Made by a program: the position numbers and the translations under genes. Positions 53,065-61,983 of a stretch of 64,000 nt of DNA are shown here, in pieces; position 1 is the stretch's first letter, and every line of letters begins with the position of its first letter. The DNA is from Phycisphaerales bacterium. Its GTDB lineage: Bacteria; Planctomycetota; Phycisphaerae; Phycisphaerales; UBA1924. The notes beneath the pieces are model-generated. The model was given only the letters and a program-made list of their open reading frames with translations. It was not told the origin of the DNA and ran no database searches. The stretch spans positions 124,001 to 188,000 of the forward strand of contig JASBRY010000008.1 in assembly GCA_030149165.1 (NCBI GenBank), written 5' to 3'.

Positions 53065-54489
53065 TTACCCCCCGCTTGCTCGCATGCCTGGACCAGCAGG
53101 CATCTGCTGCTGATTGGCGGATTGTGATTGCGCGATCGCTTGACGCTGCTGGATCATCTCACCCGATTGCAACGCGAGCTTCACCATCATCTCTTTGGCG
53201 GGCTCGAACTTCGCGGCTTCATCGGTCCGCTGTCCAAGGAGTTCAGAGATCACGGGCTGCATATCAATCGCCGTGTCCGCTTCTGGATTGACTCCTTGTG
53301 CGTACGCTCCGATCTGAACCAGATCCTCTATCTCTCTATACTTCGCGATGAGTTTGGAGATCTGGACTCTTCCTGCTTTGTGGGCGCTATCGGTGACATC
53401 ATCGGCGACACGCGAAACCGAGTCGAGCACATCGACCGCCGGGAACTGTCCTTTGTGCGCGAGTTTACGCGAGAGTACAACATGACCATCGAGGATCCCG
53501 CGCGCCGCATCGGAGACCGGCTCGGTCATGTCGTCCCCCTCGACCAGAATCGTGAACAGTCCGGTGATGGATCCCCCACCAATGCCGTGTTCTGGTTCGA
53601 TTGTTCCAGAGCGTTCGAGCAGTTCCGCCATAGCTGAGAACACGCTGGGTGTGTATCCCTTTGTGGTTGGTGGTTCGCCGACTGAGAGTCCGACTTGCCG
53701 CTGCGCGTGCGCAAACCGCGTCACCGAATCCATCATGAGCAGGACATCCAGCCCCTGATCGCGGAAGTACTCGCTCGCGGTGCATGCGAGTTTCGCGGCT
53801 CGGATCCGCAGCAACGGAGACTCATCCCCAGTCGCAACGATCACGACCGAACGCTTCAAGCCTTCCTCACCCAACGCGTGATCGATGAAGTCTCGGACTT
53901 CACGGCCACGCTCTCCGATCAGCGCGATGACATTGACATCCGCATCGGTCCCTCTTGCAATCTGTCCAAGAAGCGTGGATTTACCAACACCTGGTCCGGC
54001 GAAGATTCCCAGACGCTGTCCGCGTCCGATCGGGGTCATGAGATCGAGCACTCGGACTCCGGTTCGGAGTGGCTCATTGATCTTGCGTCGCTGCATCGCG
54101 CCGATCGGTGTTGGATTAATCGCACGCTGAACGGTTTCGGAAACTTCGCCCTTGCCATCGATTGGTCTTCCGAGTCCATCGATCACGCGCCCGAGCATGC
54201 GATCTCCGACTGGAGAGACCTGATGGACTTGTTTCATCTGGATTTTGGAGCCCGGAACTATGCCTGTCGTGGCGCTTAGGAGCATGACGATCGCTTTGCC
54301 GGAATCGAATCCGACGACTTCACCAGAGATGTGCTGTCCATCCAGAGCGATGATTTCCACGAGCGAACCGATCGGGACAGGGAGATCTGTTGCGATGATG
54401 GACATCCCACGCACCGCTTCGACACGACCACAAATCCCGAGGGGGCATACACGATCGATGATCTCCATTTCGCGTGGAAAGAGTTTCAC
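53065..54489 (-). CDS. fliI: Flagellar export ATPase FliI
   Basis: 474 residues from the GTG at 54489, whose GTGA overlaps the fliH stop. Walker A AGPGVGKST (residues 164-172), VIALIGERGREVRDFIDHAL, Walker B LDVLLMMDSVTRFAHAQRQV and the type III ATPase hallmark PPTTKGYTPSVFS are all present. Powers protein export through the flagellar channel. The last 30 residues are a Gln-rich tail (QSQSANQQQMPAGPG). An in-frame upstream start would reach into fliH and is rejected. Confidence 0.96.
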   Translation of the reverse strand: MKLFPREMEIIDRVCPLGICGRVEAVRGMSIIATDLPVPIGSLVEIIALDGQHISGEVVGFDSGKAIVMLLSATTGIVPGSKIQMKQVHQVSPVGDRMLGRVIDGLGRPIDGKGEVSETVQRAINPTPIGAMQRRKINEPLRTGVRVLDLMTPIGRGQRLGIFAGPGVGKSTLLGQIARGTDADVNVIALIGERGREVRDFIDHALGEEGLKRSVVIVATGDESPLLRIRAAKLACTASEYFRDQGLDVLLMMDSVTRFAHAQRQVGLSVGEPPTTKGYTPSVFSAMAELLERSGTIEPEHGIGGGSITGLFTILVEGDDMTEPVSDAARGILDGHVVLSRKLAHKGQFPAVDVLDSVSRVADDVTDSAHKAGRVQISKLIAKYREIEDLVQIGAYAQGVNPEADTAIDMQPVISELLGQRTDEAAKFEPAKEMMVKLALQSGEMIQQRQAIAQSQSANQQQMPAGPGMRASGG

Positions 54490-55259
54490 GCCGCGTCTTC
54501 CTTGGAGTTGTCCTCGTCGTTGTCGTTCTCTTCTAGGTACTGATCGTAATCCGGACCACGATGAGCTGGAAGGAGAGTCGCGACCACGCGATCGAGTTGT
54601 TTCGTGATAGAAGCATCGATCAAACCTCCGCCTTTGGTCGAGACAACGCATGATCCTGGCGCGAGTGAATCATCTCCCGCCAGCTCGGCATGCGTACAAG
54701 AAGCACATTGCTCGATCATCGCAGGCATGACACGCTCAAGCAACTCAATATCTGTAGGATGCACACGCACGCGGATATCTGTCGGAGTCACAAGCGACTC
54801 GAGCACACTTTCGAGTTGATCGACGACAACTTCGGGATCGAGTTCAATCGTGCGTTTGATGACGCGAGCGGCGATGTGAGCCGCGAGTTCGATGACTTCT
54901 GTTCGCGCGGCGAGCATGAACTCGTTGCGTTGCTCCTCCCATGCGTTGAACGCGGATTCCCACTGCTTCGATATGTTTTCAAGGCGCTGCGAGAGTTCTG
55001 CATGTGCCTGCTCACTCCCCTGCGTTGCTCCTTCTTCAAGTCCTTGAGCGAGTCCTTCTTCGTAACCCTTCTGATGTCCCGCTTCTGAAGCATCTTTGAC
55101 GAGACGATCGCGCTCTTCGTTTGCTTCTTTGAGGATCTGAGCCGCTTTGTGTTGCGCGGATTCGATGACCGCTTGTCCTCTTCGTTCGAGGTCTCCCAAA
55201 TCCATAGGGACCGCGTCACGCGTATAGCTCTCGAGGTCTGCTCTTTTGATGACACCCAT
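54486..55259 (-). CDS. fliH: FliH, regulator of the export ATPase
   Basis: 257 residues. An alpha-helical N-terminal half with QKGYEEGLAQGLEEGATQGS (the GxxxG-like repeats typical of FliH) leads into the C-terminal domain EVIELAAHIAARVIKRTIEL, then LESLVTPTDIRVRVHPTDIE and GSCVVSTKGGGLIDASITKQ. Binds FliI and FliN and so docks the ATPase to the C-ring. The C-terminal tail is acidic (NDNDEDNSKED). Confidence 0.92.
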   Translation of the reverse strand: MGVIKRADLESYTRDAVPMDLGDLERRGQAVIESAQHKAAQILKEANEERDRLVKDASEAGHQKGYEEGLAQGLEEGATQGSEQAHAELSQRLENISKQWESAFNAWEEQRNEFMLAARTEVIELAAHIAARVIKRTIELDPEVVVDQLESVLESLVTPTDIRVRVHPTDIELLERVMPAMIEQCASCTHAELAGDDSLAPGSCVVSTKGGGLIDASITKQLDRVVATLLPAHRGPDYDQYLEENDNDEDNSKEDAA

Positions 55260-55280
55260 CTGTGGGACCTCCGCGCTCTA

Positions 55281-56321
55281 TTAGACGACCATTTCCGAAT
55301 CGCCGCCTCGTCCCTCGATCATCACATCTCCGGCTTCTTCCAGACGACGCACGATGTCCACGATCCGTTGCTGCGCGGTCTCGACATCCGACACGCGGAC
55401 AGGTCCCATGAACTCCATGTCTTCCTTGACCATCTCCGCGGCACGCTCTGACATGTTGCTGAATATCTTCTCTGTAAGCGCCTCGCTCGCGGTCTTGAGG
55501 GCGACGGAAAGCTCGTCGTTCTCGACCTCTTTGAGGACGGCTTGGATGCCCTTGTCGTTGACGAGCTTGATGTCTTCGAAGACGAACATGAGTCTGCGGA
55601 TTTCCTCGACCAGATCCGGATCGTCCGATTCCAAGCCTTCCATAATGGTCTTCTCTGTCGCACGATCCGCGAGGTTGAGGATCTCTGCAACTGTTGGAAC
55701 ACCTCCGGCTTTTTCCATACTCTGCATCAGCATGTTGCTCAGTCTGCTCTCCAGTCCGATCTCGACTTCCTTGATCACCTCAGGATTGGTCTGCTCCATA
55801 TTCGCGATGCGCTTGATGACCTCAAGCTGCTTCTCCATCGCGAGTCCGACCAGAATCTCAGAAGCTTTGTGGTGCGAGAGATGACAGAGAATCAGCGCGA
55901 TCGTCTGCGGATGCTCATCTTGGATAAAGGTCAGCAGGTTGTCGCTCTCTGCACGCTGGAGGAAACTGAATGGGGTCTTCTGAACTTGTGTCTGTATCTG
56001 TCCGAGCACGCGTTCGGCATCACTCGGATCCATCGAGTTCTGCAGGAGTTGCTTCGCGTAGGAAAGCGATCCCTCGTTGGCGTATTGCGATGCGACTGAG
56101 ATGTTGTAGAACTCTTCGACGACCGCGTTCTGGAGCACATCTGGAACACGACCTAGGGATGCGAGTTCGCGCGTGATCTCTTCGACCTTCTCGCCTGGAA
56201 GATGCTTGAGTACTGCTGATGCTTGGTCGGATCCCACAGAGAGCAGTAGGATCGCGGCTTTGGATAACCCCTCGAGCTCTCGCACATCGGTCGGCAATGG
56301 TTCGTTGAGTTTGCGTGCCAT
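55281..56321 (-). CDS. fliG: Motor switch protein FliG
   Basis: 346 residues, standard length. FliGN: LEGLSKAAILLLSVGSDQAS and LASLGRVPDVLQNAVVEEFY. FliGM: EHPQTIALILCHLSHHKASE (the EHPQ FliM-binding motif). FliGC: LMFVFEDIKLVNDKGIQAVL, then EVENDELSVALKTASEALTE and FSNMSERAAEMVKEDME, with the charged torque residues. The EHPQ motif is intact even though fliM is missing from the cluster, so a FliM is expected elsewhere. Confidence 0.97.
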   Translation of the reverse strand: MARKLNEPLPTDVRELEGLSKAAILLLSVGSDQASAVLKHLPGEKVEEITRELASLGRVPDVLQNAVVEEFYNISVASQYANEGSLSYAKQLLQNSMDPSDAERVLGQIQTQVQKTPFSFLQRAESDNLLTFIQDEHPQTIALILCHLSHHKASEILVGLAMEKQLEVIKRIANMEQTNPEVIKEVEIGLESRLSNMLMQSMEKAGGVPTVAEILNLADRATEKTIMEGLESDDPDLVEEIRRLMFVFEDIKLVNDKGIQAVLKEVENDELSVALKTASEALTEKIFSNMSERAAEMVKEDMEFMGPVRVSDVETAQQRIVDIVRRLEEAGDVMIEGRGGDSEMVV

Positions 56322-56327
56322 GTGCGT

Positions 56328-58055
56328 TTACTCCTCGACCTCGGCCCAGCGCTCGATGAGCGCCGCCGCGGCTTCAGGATCTGCGTTGATGAGCTCACCC
56401 ACCTGCTCTCGGAGTTGTTGGATTTCGATCAATGCGTCCTCGACTTCGATGCCGGTCATCGCGGCATCTCCCTCGTCTGCTTCTCCGATCATGTCGCTCA
56501 TACCTTCAAGCTGTGGCGGAATACCAACCAGTTCCTCGGCCGTTGGGAGTTCAATGTTCTTACTCGAGCGTTTCACCATCATCAGCATCATGAACACCGC
56601 AACAACGGCGAGTACACCAACAAGCACGGTCTCGATGAGGTTTCCGTTCCCAAGCAACAGAGATGGCCCACCCGATCCACCACCGCCGAGCATGGACCCC
56701 ATGAATCCTGCGGACTGGACTTGCCCGATTCGGTTATACGAATCCCCAATCGGCGCCATGGAGACCACGACATCGCCATCGAGCAGTGATCCATCGGGCG
56801 CTTGTCCGATGAGGTGGGGTTGCACTTGCTGCATGATGAGAGATTTGAATCCGGAGTTGCCGTCCATACCCTCGAACTTCTCACGGATGTCCTCAGCGGT
56901 GATCGGTGCGGGCTCGCTTCCATCTTCGCTTTCAGGCTGAGCAGATGCGAGCAGTTCACGGATGTACTCTTCCGGGATAATGATCGACGCGCGGATATGT
57001 GTGGGCATCCCGCGCGGATCCACGGTCTGGGTATCGGTATATCCAAACTGGTTGTCGTATTCCTTGATGGTGTCCGAAGATTCTGAAGAGTTCCCGCTTG
57101 CGCCGCCGGTGTTGATGCTCGCGGTCTGATTGGAACGAACACCAGGCTCAGCGCCACGCGACGCTTGCTGCATCTTGTCTTCCGTCGCACCTTGGGATTT
57201 TACGAGCGATACAGATCCCTGGTCCGCGAGTGAATACGCACGCTCTGTGCTTGCAACTTTCTTCACATCCACCATCGCGCTGACCGACACGATCACGCCG
57301 GGGATATGCCCCAGCATCTCTTTGATCTGCTCTTTCTTCCCATCCGCGACGGTTTGTGACTGATCGAGGAACTTGGAGGACATCCGAGAGTCTTCTGAGG
57401 AGACGGTTCGGGCTTGGCCCGTCGAGCCGTCGATAACCTGGATGTGCTTGGGATTCAGTCCTGATACCGCGCCCATCACCATCCCGGCGGCGGCATCGAC
57501 GGTGTCTTGAACGAGCGGCGCTCCGCCTGTTGTAAAGATCGTGATCGTCGCGGAAGGGGTCCGCACAGCGCGACCCAACCCTGAGCTCTCTGGCACATCG
57601 AGGATTACATTCGCGGATTTCACAAAGCGGAACTGCGAGATGATCCGGGAGAGCTCGTTTTGCTTCGCGATATTGAACTGCTGACGATGCTGTTCTTTGG
57701 ACGCTTTCCAGTCCTGGGACTGGATGAGATTCTGAAAGAGGAGCGTCGTATCACCAGGGAGTTGTCCGGATTGAGCAAGCAGCGCCATCGCTGAAGTCCG
57801 CTGAGATGGAGGGACCTGGATATTGCCATTGACGACCTGCGCGTCGATTCCTGCGGAGCGGAGTGATGCGAGCGCCATGCTATCACCTGATTCGGACATC
57901 AGATCGACGAGTGCTGGTTTGGATGCGTACTGGGAGACCAAGAACATGGTCATCGCGGCGATCACAGCAAGCGAAGCGAGCAAGAGCTTCTGCGAAGCGG
58001 ACATCTGTCCGATGTATTTACTCGCGTTATCTATGACCTGTCGCAGCTGATTCAT
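56328..58055 (-). CDS. fliF: MS-ring protein FliF
   Basis: 575 residues. N-terminal membrane helix (about 21-41, KLLLASLAVIAAMTMFLVSQ), ring-building motifs with LLFQNLIQSQDWKASKEQHR, NAVV-like PSATITIFTTGGAPLVQDTV and AAAGMVMGAVSGLNPKHIQV. The second helix is near 475-495 (VLVGVLAVVAVFMMLMMVKR). The C-terminal FliG-binding tail ends EDALIEIQQLREQVGELINA and ALIERWAEVEE. Forms the membrane ring that starts assembly. Six bases before fliG. Confidence 0.96.
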   Translation of the reverse strand: MNQLRQVIDNASKYIGQMSASQKLLLASLAVIAAMTMFLVSQYASKPALVDLMSESGDSMALASLRSAGIDAQVVNGNIQVPPSQRTSAMALLAQSGQLPGDTTLLFQNLIQSQDWKASKEQHRQQFNIAKQNELSRIISQFRFVKSANVILDVPESSGLGRAVRTPSATITIFTTGGAPLVQDTVDAAAGMVMGAVSGLNPKHIQVIDGSTGQARTVSSEDSRMSSKFLDQSQTVADGKKEQIKEMLGHIPGVIVSVSAMVDVKKVASTERAYSLADQGSVSLVKSQGATEDKMQQASRGAEPGVRSNQTASINTGGASGNSSESSDTIKEYDNQFGYTDTQTVDPRGMPTHIRASIIIPEEYIRELLASAQPESEDGSEPAPITAEDIREKFEGMDGNSGFKSLIMQQVQPHLIGQAPDGSLLDGDVVVSMAPIGDSYNRIGQVQSAGFMGSMLGGGGSGGPSLLLGNGNLIETVLVGVLAVVAVFMMLMMVKRSSKNIELPTAEELVGIPPQLEGMSDMIGEADEGDAAMTGIEVEDALIEIQQLREQVGELINADPEAAAALIERWAEVEE

Positions 58056-58234
58056 CGAACCTCGGCCTCCATGCCGTTGAGGGCGTCATCCTGACACCAA
58101 CCACCCAAGAAAGGTGGTTCGGATCAACATCGGCCGACCACGGCGCAAAGCTTGACAACCAAACGCATGAACTGCGCCTCGTTTTTCAGAATGTGGAGTT
58201 TGTTGCGCAACGCGCGGAAACAAGTCAGATTCGA

Positions 58235-58549
58235 TCAGACGCGCATCTGCTTGACTTCGTCGTAAGCCTGCATGACCTGATTCCGCATCGCTTGGAGCAT
58301 CTTGAATGCGGTATCCGCTTTCTCAGTCGCGGCGATCACGCCTTCGATGTCGTCCCGCTTGCCCGTGATGAGGTCCTCGGCGGCTTGGGTCGCGTCCTGC
58401 TGGAGCGCGTTGACCTCTTTGAGATTGCCCATGAGTAGTGCTTTGAAGTCGGCTCCATCGCCGTTGGGGGTGTTGTTTGAGCCACCGACACCGCTTGGGA
58501 GCTTTCCTGCTCCTCCAGAAGAACCAATTAATCCGAGTGGGTCACTCAC
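58235..58549 (-). CDS. fliE: MS-ring/rod junction protein FliE
   Basis: 104 residues. DFKALLMGNLKEVNALQQDA, DDIEGVIAATEKADTAFKML, AMRNQVMQAYDEVKQMRV match FliE well. Joins the MS ring to the rod and is exported early. 179 bases follow before fliF, holding a short hairpin (AACCACC/GGTGGTT) with no T-run. Confidence 0.94.
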   Translation of the reverse strand: MSDPLGLIGSSGGAGKLPSGVGGSNNTPNGDGADFKALLMGNLKEVNALQQDATQAAEDLITGKRDDIEGVIAATEKADTAFKMLQAMRNQVMQAYDEVKQMRV

Positions 58550-58587
58550 AGTCGTGTCTCCAAGGTAGACATCTTCAGCCTATCAGA

Positions 58588-58992
58588 TCATGCGAGGAGT
58601 CGCAAAGCCTGTGCCATCATGTTCTTGGTTGTTTCCGCGGCGACGATGTTCGCTTCATACGCGCGAGACGCTTGCAGACCATTGACCCACTCCACTGTCG
58701 GATCAATGTCTGGGACTTGGATGTAGCCGTTCTCGTCGGCGAAGGGGTGCTCTGGACGATACTCCGGACGCGTTGATCCCTCCTGGATCTGAATTTCGTT
58801 CACCCGTACACCGATGCCGGCACCATCCGGGGTTGAAACAGGCGAGAACATCGCGGCCCGGCGGAGATACGGCTCGTACTCACCAAACTCGTTCTCGATG
58901 GTTTTCGAGTTGGCGATATTGGACGCGACGACTTCCATGCGTGTCCGCTGAGCGATCATGCCGCTGGTTGATACATCGAGTGAGCCGTACAT
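58588..58992 (-). CDS. flgC: Flagellar rod protein FlgC
   Basis: 134 residues. N-terminal SGMIAQRTRMEVVASNIANS, C-terminal GYIQVPDIDPTVEWVNGLQA, SRAYEANIVAAETTKNMMAQ, then ALRLLA, all hallmarks of FlgC. Proximal rod subunit. 38 bases before fliE. Confidence 0.96.
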   Translation of the reverse strand: MYGSLDVSTSGMIAQRTRMEVVASNIANSKTIENEFGEYEPYLRRAAMFSPVSTPDGAGIGVRVNEIQIQEGSTRPEYRPEHPFADENGYIQVPDIDPTVEWVNGLQASRAYEANIVAAETTKNMMAQALRLLA

Positions 58993-59016
58993 TGGTCAGT
59001 CCTTCTGGTTCGTTCC

Positions 59017-59460
59017 TTAGACGACGCGCTGTGCGATCGCGTTCTGGAGTTGGGTGCGTTGAGTACGCAGCAAATCTGCTGCCACTCGATACGCGGTCGC
59101 GTTTTCAACCATGTCCTGCATCATCCGTTCCAGATCGCGATTGTTGCGATCGTGATGAAGAATCCCACCATCGCTGCTTGTCGGATTGAGCCGGAAGTCC
59201 ATGGAGCGTCCCACGCGACGGATCTCGGCTGTTTCTTTCCATTCCAGCGCTCCGAATGCTCCGCCGTTGCGTTTGCGGCGATCCTCGATCGCTTCTCCGA
59301 GCATTTCTTGGAATGCATGCGGATCCACATCTGTCGGCTGGAAGTTGGGGGTATCGATATTCGCGATGTTGTGCGCGAGTATCTTCTGACGCTGACCAGC
59401 GAACTTCAGCAGCATCTCTGCCGCTGGCATTGCTCCTGAACTGGATAGGTCTTTGATCAT
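59017..59460 (-). CDS. flgB: Flagellar rod protein FlgB
   Basis: 147 residues. QKILAHNIANIDTPNFQPTD is the rod signature, and the middle NNRDLERMMQDMVENATAYR, then VAADLLRTQRTQLQNAIAQR the conserved C-terminus. First gene of the basal-body block. GAGGCAAG lies just before the ATG, and a sigma54-type promoter lies at 59484-59498. Confidence 0.95.
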   Translation of the reverse strand: MIKDLSSSGAMPAAEMLLKFAGQRQKILAHNIANIDTPNFQPTDVDPHAFQEMLGEAIEDRRKRNGGAFGALEWKETAEIRRVGRSMDFRLNPTSSDGGILHHDRNNRDLERMMQDMVENATAYRVAADLLRTQRTQLQNAIAQRVV

Positions 59461-59483
59461 CGTCTTGCCTCAGCTTAGATCAC

Positions 59484-59498
59484 GCATGATCGGTGCCA
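59484..59498 (-). promoter_or_regulatory. Sigma54 promoter upstream of flgB
   Basis: Minus strand TGGCACC GATC ATGC. The -24 element TGGCAC is exact, and the -12 GC pair lies at exactly the right distance (the consensus TGGCACG-N4-TTGC differs at two positions). It falls in the 46-base gap between the sigma54 activator gene and flgB. Transcription would begin near 59473, just before the flgB ribosome-binding site. Confidence 0.75.
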
Positions 59499-59506
59499 AA
59501 CCGGAC

Positions 59507-61012
59507 TTACAGGTTCGGGGACACCAAGCTGTCTTCTTTCCATTTCTTGAGTTTGAGACCGAGCGTTCGCACGCCGATACCCAGTGCTTTTGCGGTTTTT
59601 TGACGATGCCCGTTGAATCGCTTGAGTGTCGCGACGATTTCCTCGCGCTCGATCTCGGCGAGGGTTTTATCGCCTGGACGGTACTCCATCTTCGGCTCAG
59701 TAAATGACGCCATGGTGGGTTGGAACGCGCGATCCGGCGTTGGTTGGGTTGGTGCTGCATTTGGAGTGAGCGAGCCGTTCGCACGCAAAGGCATTGCTTT
59801 GGGCATCGGACGCGATTCCATGAGCCAAGGCTCGATGGTCACGCGGCTGATCTCGCTCGCCTTCGGATCTGAGAGCACCACGGCACGCTCGCAGATATTC
59901 TGCAGTTCACGCACATTTCCGGGCCAGTTGTAAGTGGACAACAACTCGATCGCGCCCTCGCTCATTCGGATCGTCCGGCGACCATCGCGAGCAACGATCC
60001 GCGAAACGAAGTGCTCCGCGAGCGGCTGGACATCTTCCAATCGATCACGCAGAGGCGGGATCTGCACAGGGAGCACATTGAGTCGGTAGAACAGGTCCTG
60101 ACGGAACTCCCCCATTGCTGCGGACTTGGGGAGGTCGCGATTGCTTGTCGCGATCACGCGCACATCAACCCCGATGGTCGTGCTCGAACCGACACGCTCG
60201 AACGCACGCTCCTGGAGCACACGCAATAGTTTCGCTTGGATCTGCGGCGAGACCTCTGAGACTTCATCGAGCAAGAGCGATCCGCCGTCGGCGAGCTCGA
60301 AGCGCCCCTTGCGCATCGAATCCGCGCCAGTGAACGCGCCCTTCTCGTGTCCGAAGAGTTCAGATTCGAGGAGTGATTCGTTGAGCGCTGCACAGTTGAC
60401 CGCAAGATACGCGGATTCATTGCGTGGACTCAGGTCGTGCACGGCGTGAGCAACGACTTCTTTACCAACCCCTGACTCGCCCGTGATCAATACTGTGCCG
60501 TGACTTGAAGCGACGGCGCGCACCTGCTCGCGGACTTTTCGGATCGCGCTGGAGCGCCCGATGATCCGATCGAGTCCAGTTGGTCCGGTGATGGATTGAT
60601 TGCAGCGTGCATTCGCTTTGAGGATCGCATTCTCTTTGAGTACCGCCGCGTGTCCGATCGCTCGTTTGACGGCGATGATCATCTCATCACCTTCGAATGG
60701 CTTGGTGATGTAGTCGTACGCACCGTTCTTCATCGCTTGCACAGCGGTCTCGATCGTTCCGAACGCGGTCATGAGGATGACTGGAAGTTCGTTGTCGATC
60801 TCGCGGATTTCCGCAGTGAGATCCACGCCGGTCATGCCGGGCATGTTGAGATCTGTCACCACGACATCGGGACGCTTGGACGCGATCTCTTTAAGCGCGG
60901 ATCGTCCATCCACGGCGGTTCGTACGCTGAATCCTGCTCGTGTCAGCGTTGAGCCGACCGAATCGCGCATCATTTCCTTGTCATCCACTACCAATACTGA
61001 CTTGTTGCTCAC
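59507..61012 (-). CDS. NtrC-family sigma54 response regulator (FlrC/FleR-like)
   Basis: 501 residues. Receiver domain (1-120): acidic pocket Asp 10 and 11, phosphorylated Asp 54 in VVVTDLNMPGMTG, and Lys 104. AAA+ domain (about 148-385): Walker A GESGVGKE (178-185), sigma54-contact loop GAFTGA (225-230), Walker B GGSLLLDEVSEVS, and NWPGNVRELQN. C-terminal Fis-type HTH: RQKTAKALGIGVRTLGLKLK. It is preceded by a coupled kinase and followed by a sigma54 promoter at flgB. It should therefore be the flagellar class activator, as FlrC in Vibrio or FleR in Pseudomonas. The linker (385-455) is Pro/Thr-rich. Confidence 0.95.
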   Translation of the reverse strand: MSNKSVLVVDDKEMMRDSVGSTLTRAGFSVRTAVDGRSALKEIASKRPDVVVTDLNMPGMTGVDLTAEIREIDNELPVILMTAFGTIETAVQAMKNGAYDYITKPFEGDEMIIAVKRAIGHAAVLKENAILKANARCNQSITGPTGLDRIIGRSSAIRKVREQVRAVASSHGTVLITGESGVGKEVVAHAVHDLSPRNESAYLAVNCAALNESLLESELFGHEKGAFTGADSMRKGRFELADGGSLLLDEVSEVSPQIQAKLLRVLQERAFERVGSSTTIGVDVRVIATSNRDLPKSAAMGEFRQDLFYRLNVLPVQIPPLRDRLEDVQPLAEHFVSRIVARDGRRTIRMSEGAIELLSTYNWPGNVRELQNICERAVVLSDPKASEISRVTIEPWLMESRPMPKAMPLRANGSLTPNAAPTQPTPDRAFQPTMASFTEPKMEYRPGDKTLAEIEREEIVATLKRFNGHRQKTAKALGIGVRTLGLKLKKWKEDSLVSPNL

Positions 61013-61983
61013 GCGACTTCCCCTTGAGCTTGTAGACTCTGTGTTCTTACTACTTTTTCTTTCGATTCAGCCATCGGACCTGCACGGACGACGACCTGAC
61101 CTTGCCCTTCTTCAGGCAACTCGTTGACGACACGCTTGGGGAGCAGCAGCGATACAGTCGCGCCGCTGGTCCATCCCGAATCGTCCGTGATGTTTTGTAC
61201 TTCTACTGATCCGCCGTGCGCATCCATGATCCGATGCACGATGGACAATCCGAGCCCTGTCCCCGCGGCTCGGGTTGTGAAGAACGGATTGAACATCCGC
61301 TCGATCACGCTTTCTTCGATACCCCCGCCGCTATCGCGGACCCAAACTTGCCAATGCTCTGGTGTTTCGGAGACGCCGAGTCCAATGGTCTTCCCGCCAT
61401 GATCATGGGTCGCTTGGGCGCCGTTGCGGATGATGTTGATCAACGCTTGGTGCAAGAGCGGAGCGTCCGCCTGTATGGTCTCGCATGAGCGATCGACCTG
61501 TAGAGCGACCTCGATCCCCTCGAGCTGCGCCAGACACGCATCGCACGCATCACTCAGCACAATCTCAGTAATACATTCACTTCTTCGCGCCTTGATCTCA
61601 CGAGAGAAGGTGAGGACATCACCCACGATCTGATCGAGCCCAGTCACGGCTCGACCGATCTTCTCCACGATCTCACATTGATCCGGCATCTCAGCGAGGT
61701 CTTCTTTGAGCATCCGCGTGTATAAACGAATTGATCCCAGCGGGTTACGGATCTCGTGCGAGATCCCTGCGGCCATTTCTCCGAGTGCTGCGAGCCGCTT
61801 TGATCGCTGCAATGCTTCATTCGCTTGCGTGAGTTCAGTGTTGAGGCGAGCGACCTCGCCGCGGAGTTGGGTGTGCGTGCTCTCGAGCTTTGCGGTCACT
61901 TCGTTGAACGAAGCCATGAGCTCCGCGAGGTCTCCCGCAGAGAGTGATGGAGCATGATTGACGGCTTGCTCGCTCACGCTCAA
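61009..61983 (-). CDS. NtrB-like cytoplasmic histidine kinase (FlrB/FleS-like)
   Basis: 324 residues with no membrane helix. An N-terminal coiled coil (about 25-62, LESTHTQLRGEVARLNTELT) leads to the HisKA motif GEMAAGISHEIRNPLGSIRL (His 76). The ATPase domain shows ALINIIRNGAQAT (N box), VRDSGGGIEESV (G1), FNPFFTTRAAGTGLGLSIVH (F and G2). It overlaps the following response-regulator gene by four bases (ATGA), so kinase and regulator form a two-component pair. No PAS domain is visible, so the signal is probably read through the coiled coil or a partner protein. Confidence 0.93.
   Translation of the reverse strand: MSVSEQAVNHAPSLSAGDLAELMASFNEVTAKLESTHTQLRGEVARLNTELTQANEALQRSKRLAALGEMAAGISHEIRNPLGSIRLYTRMLKEDLAEMPDQCEIVEKIGRAVTGLDQIVGDVLTFSREIKARRSECITEIVLSDACDACLAQLEGIEVALQVDRSCETIQADAPLLHQALINIIRNGAQATHDHGGKTIGLGVSETPEHWQVWVRDSGGGIEESVIERMFNPFFTTRAAGTGLGLSIVHRIMDAHGGSVEVQNITDDSGWTSGATVSLLLPKRVVNELPEEGQGQVVVRAGPMAESKEKVVRTQSLQAQGEVA

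Noticed and set aside
53065..54651. FliI with an additional 54-residue N-terminus
   Set aside because: That stretch overlaps fliH in another frame and is Arg/Ser-rich shadow text; the GTG at 54489 overlapping the fliH stop is the natural start.
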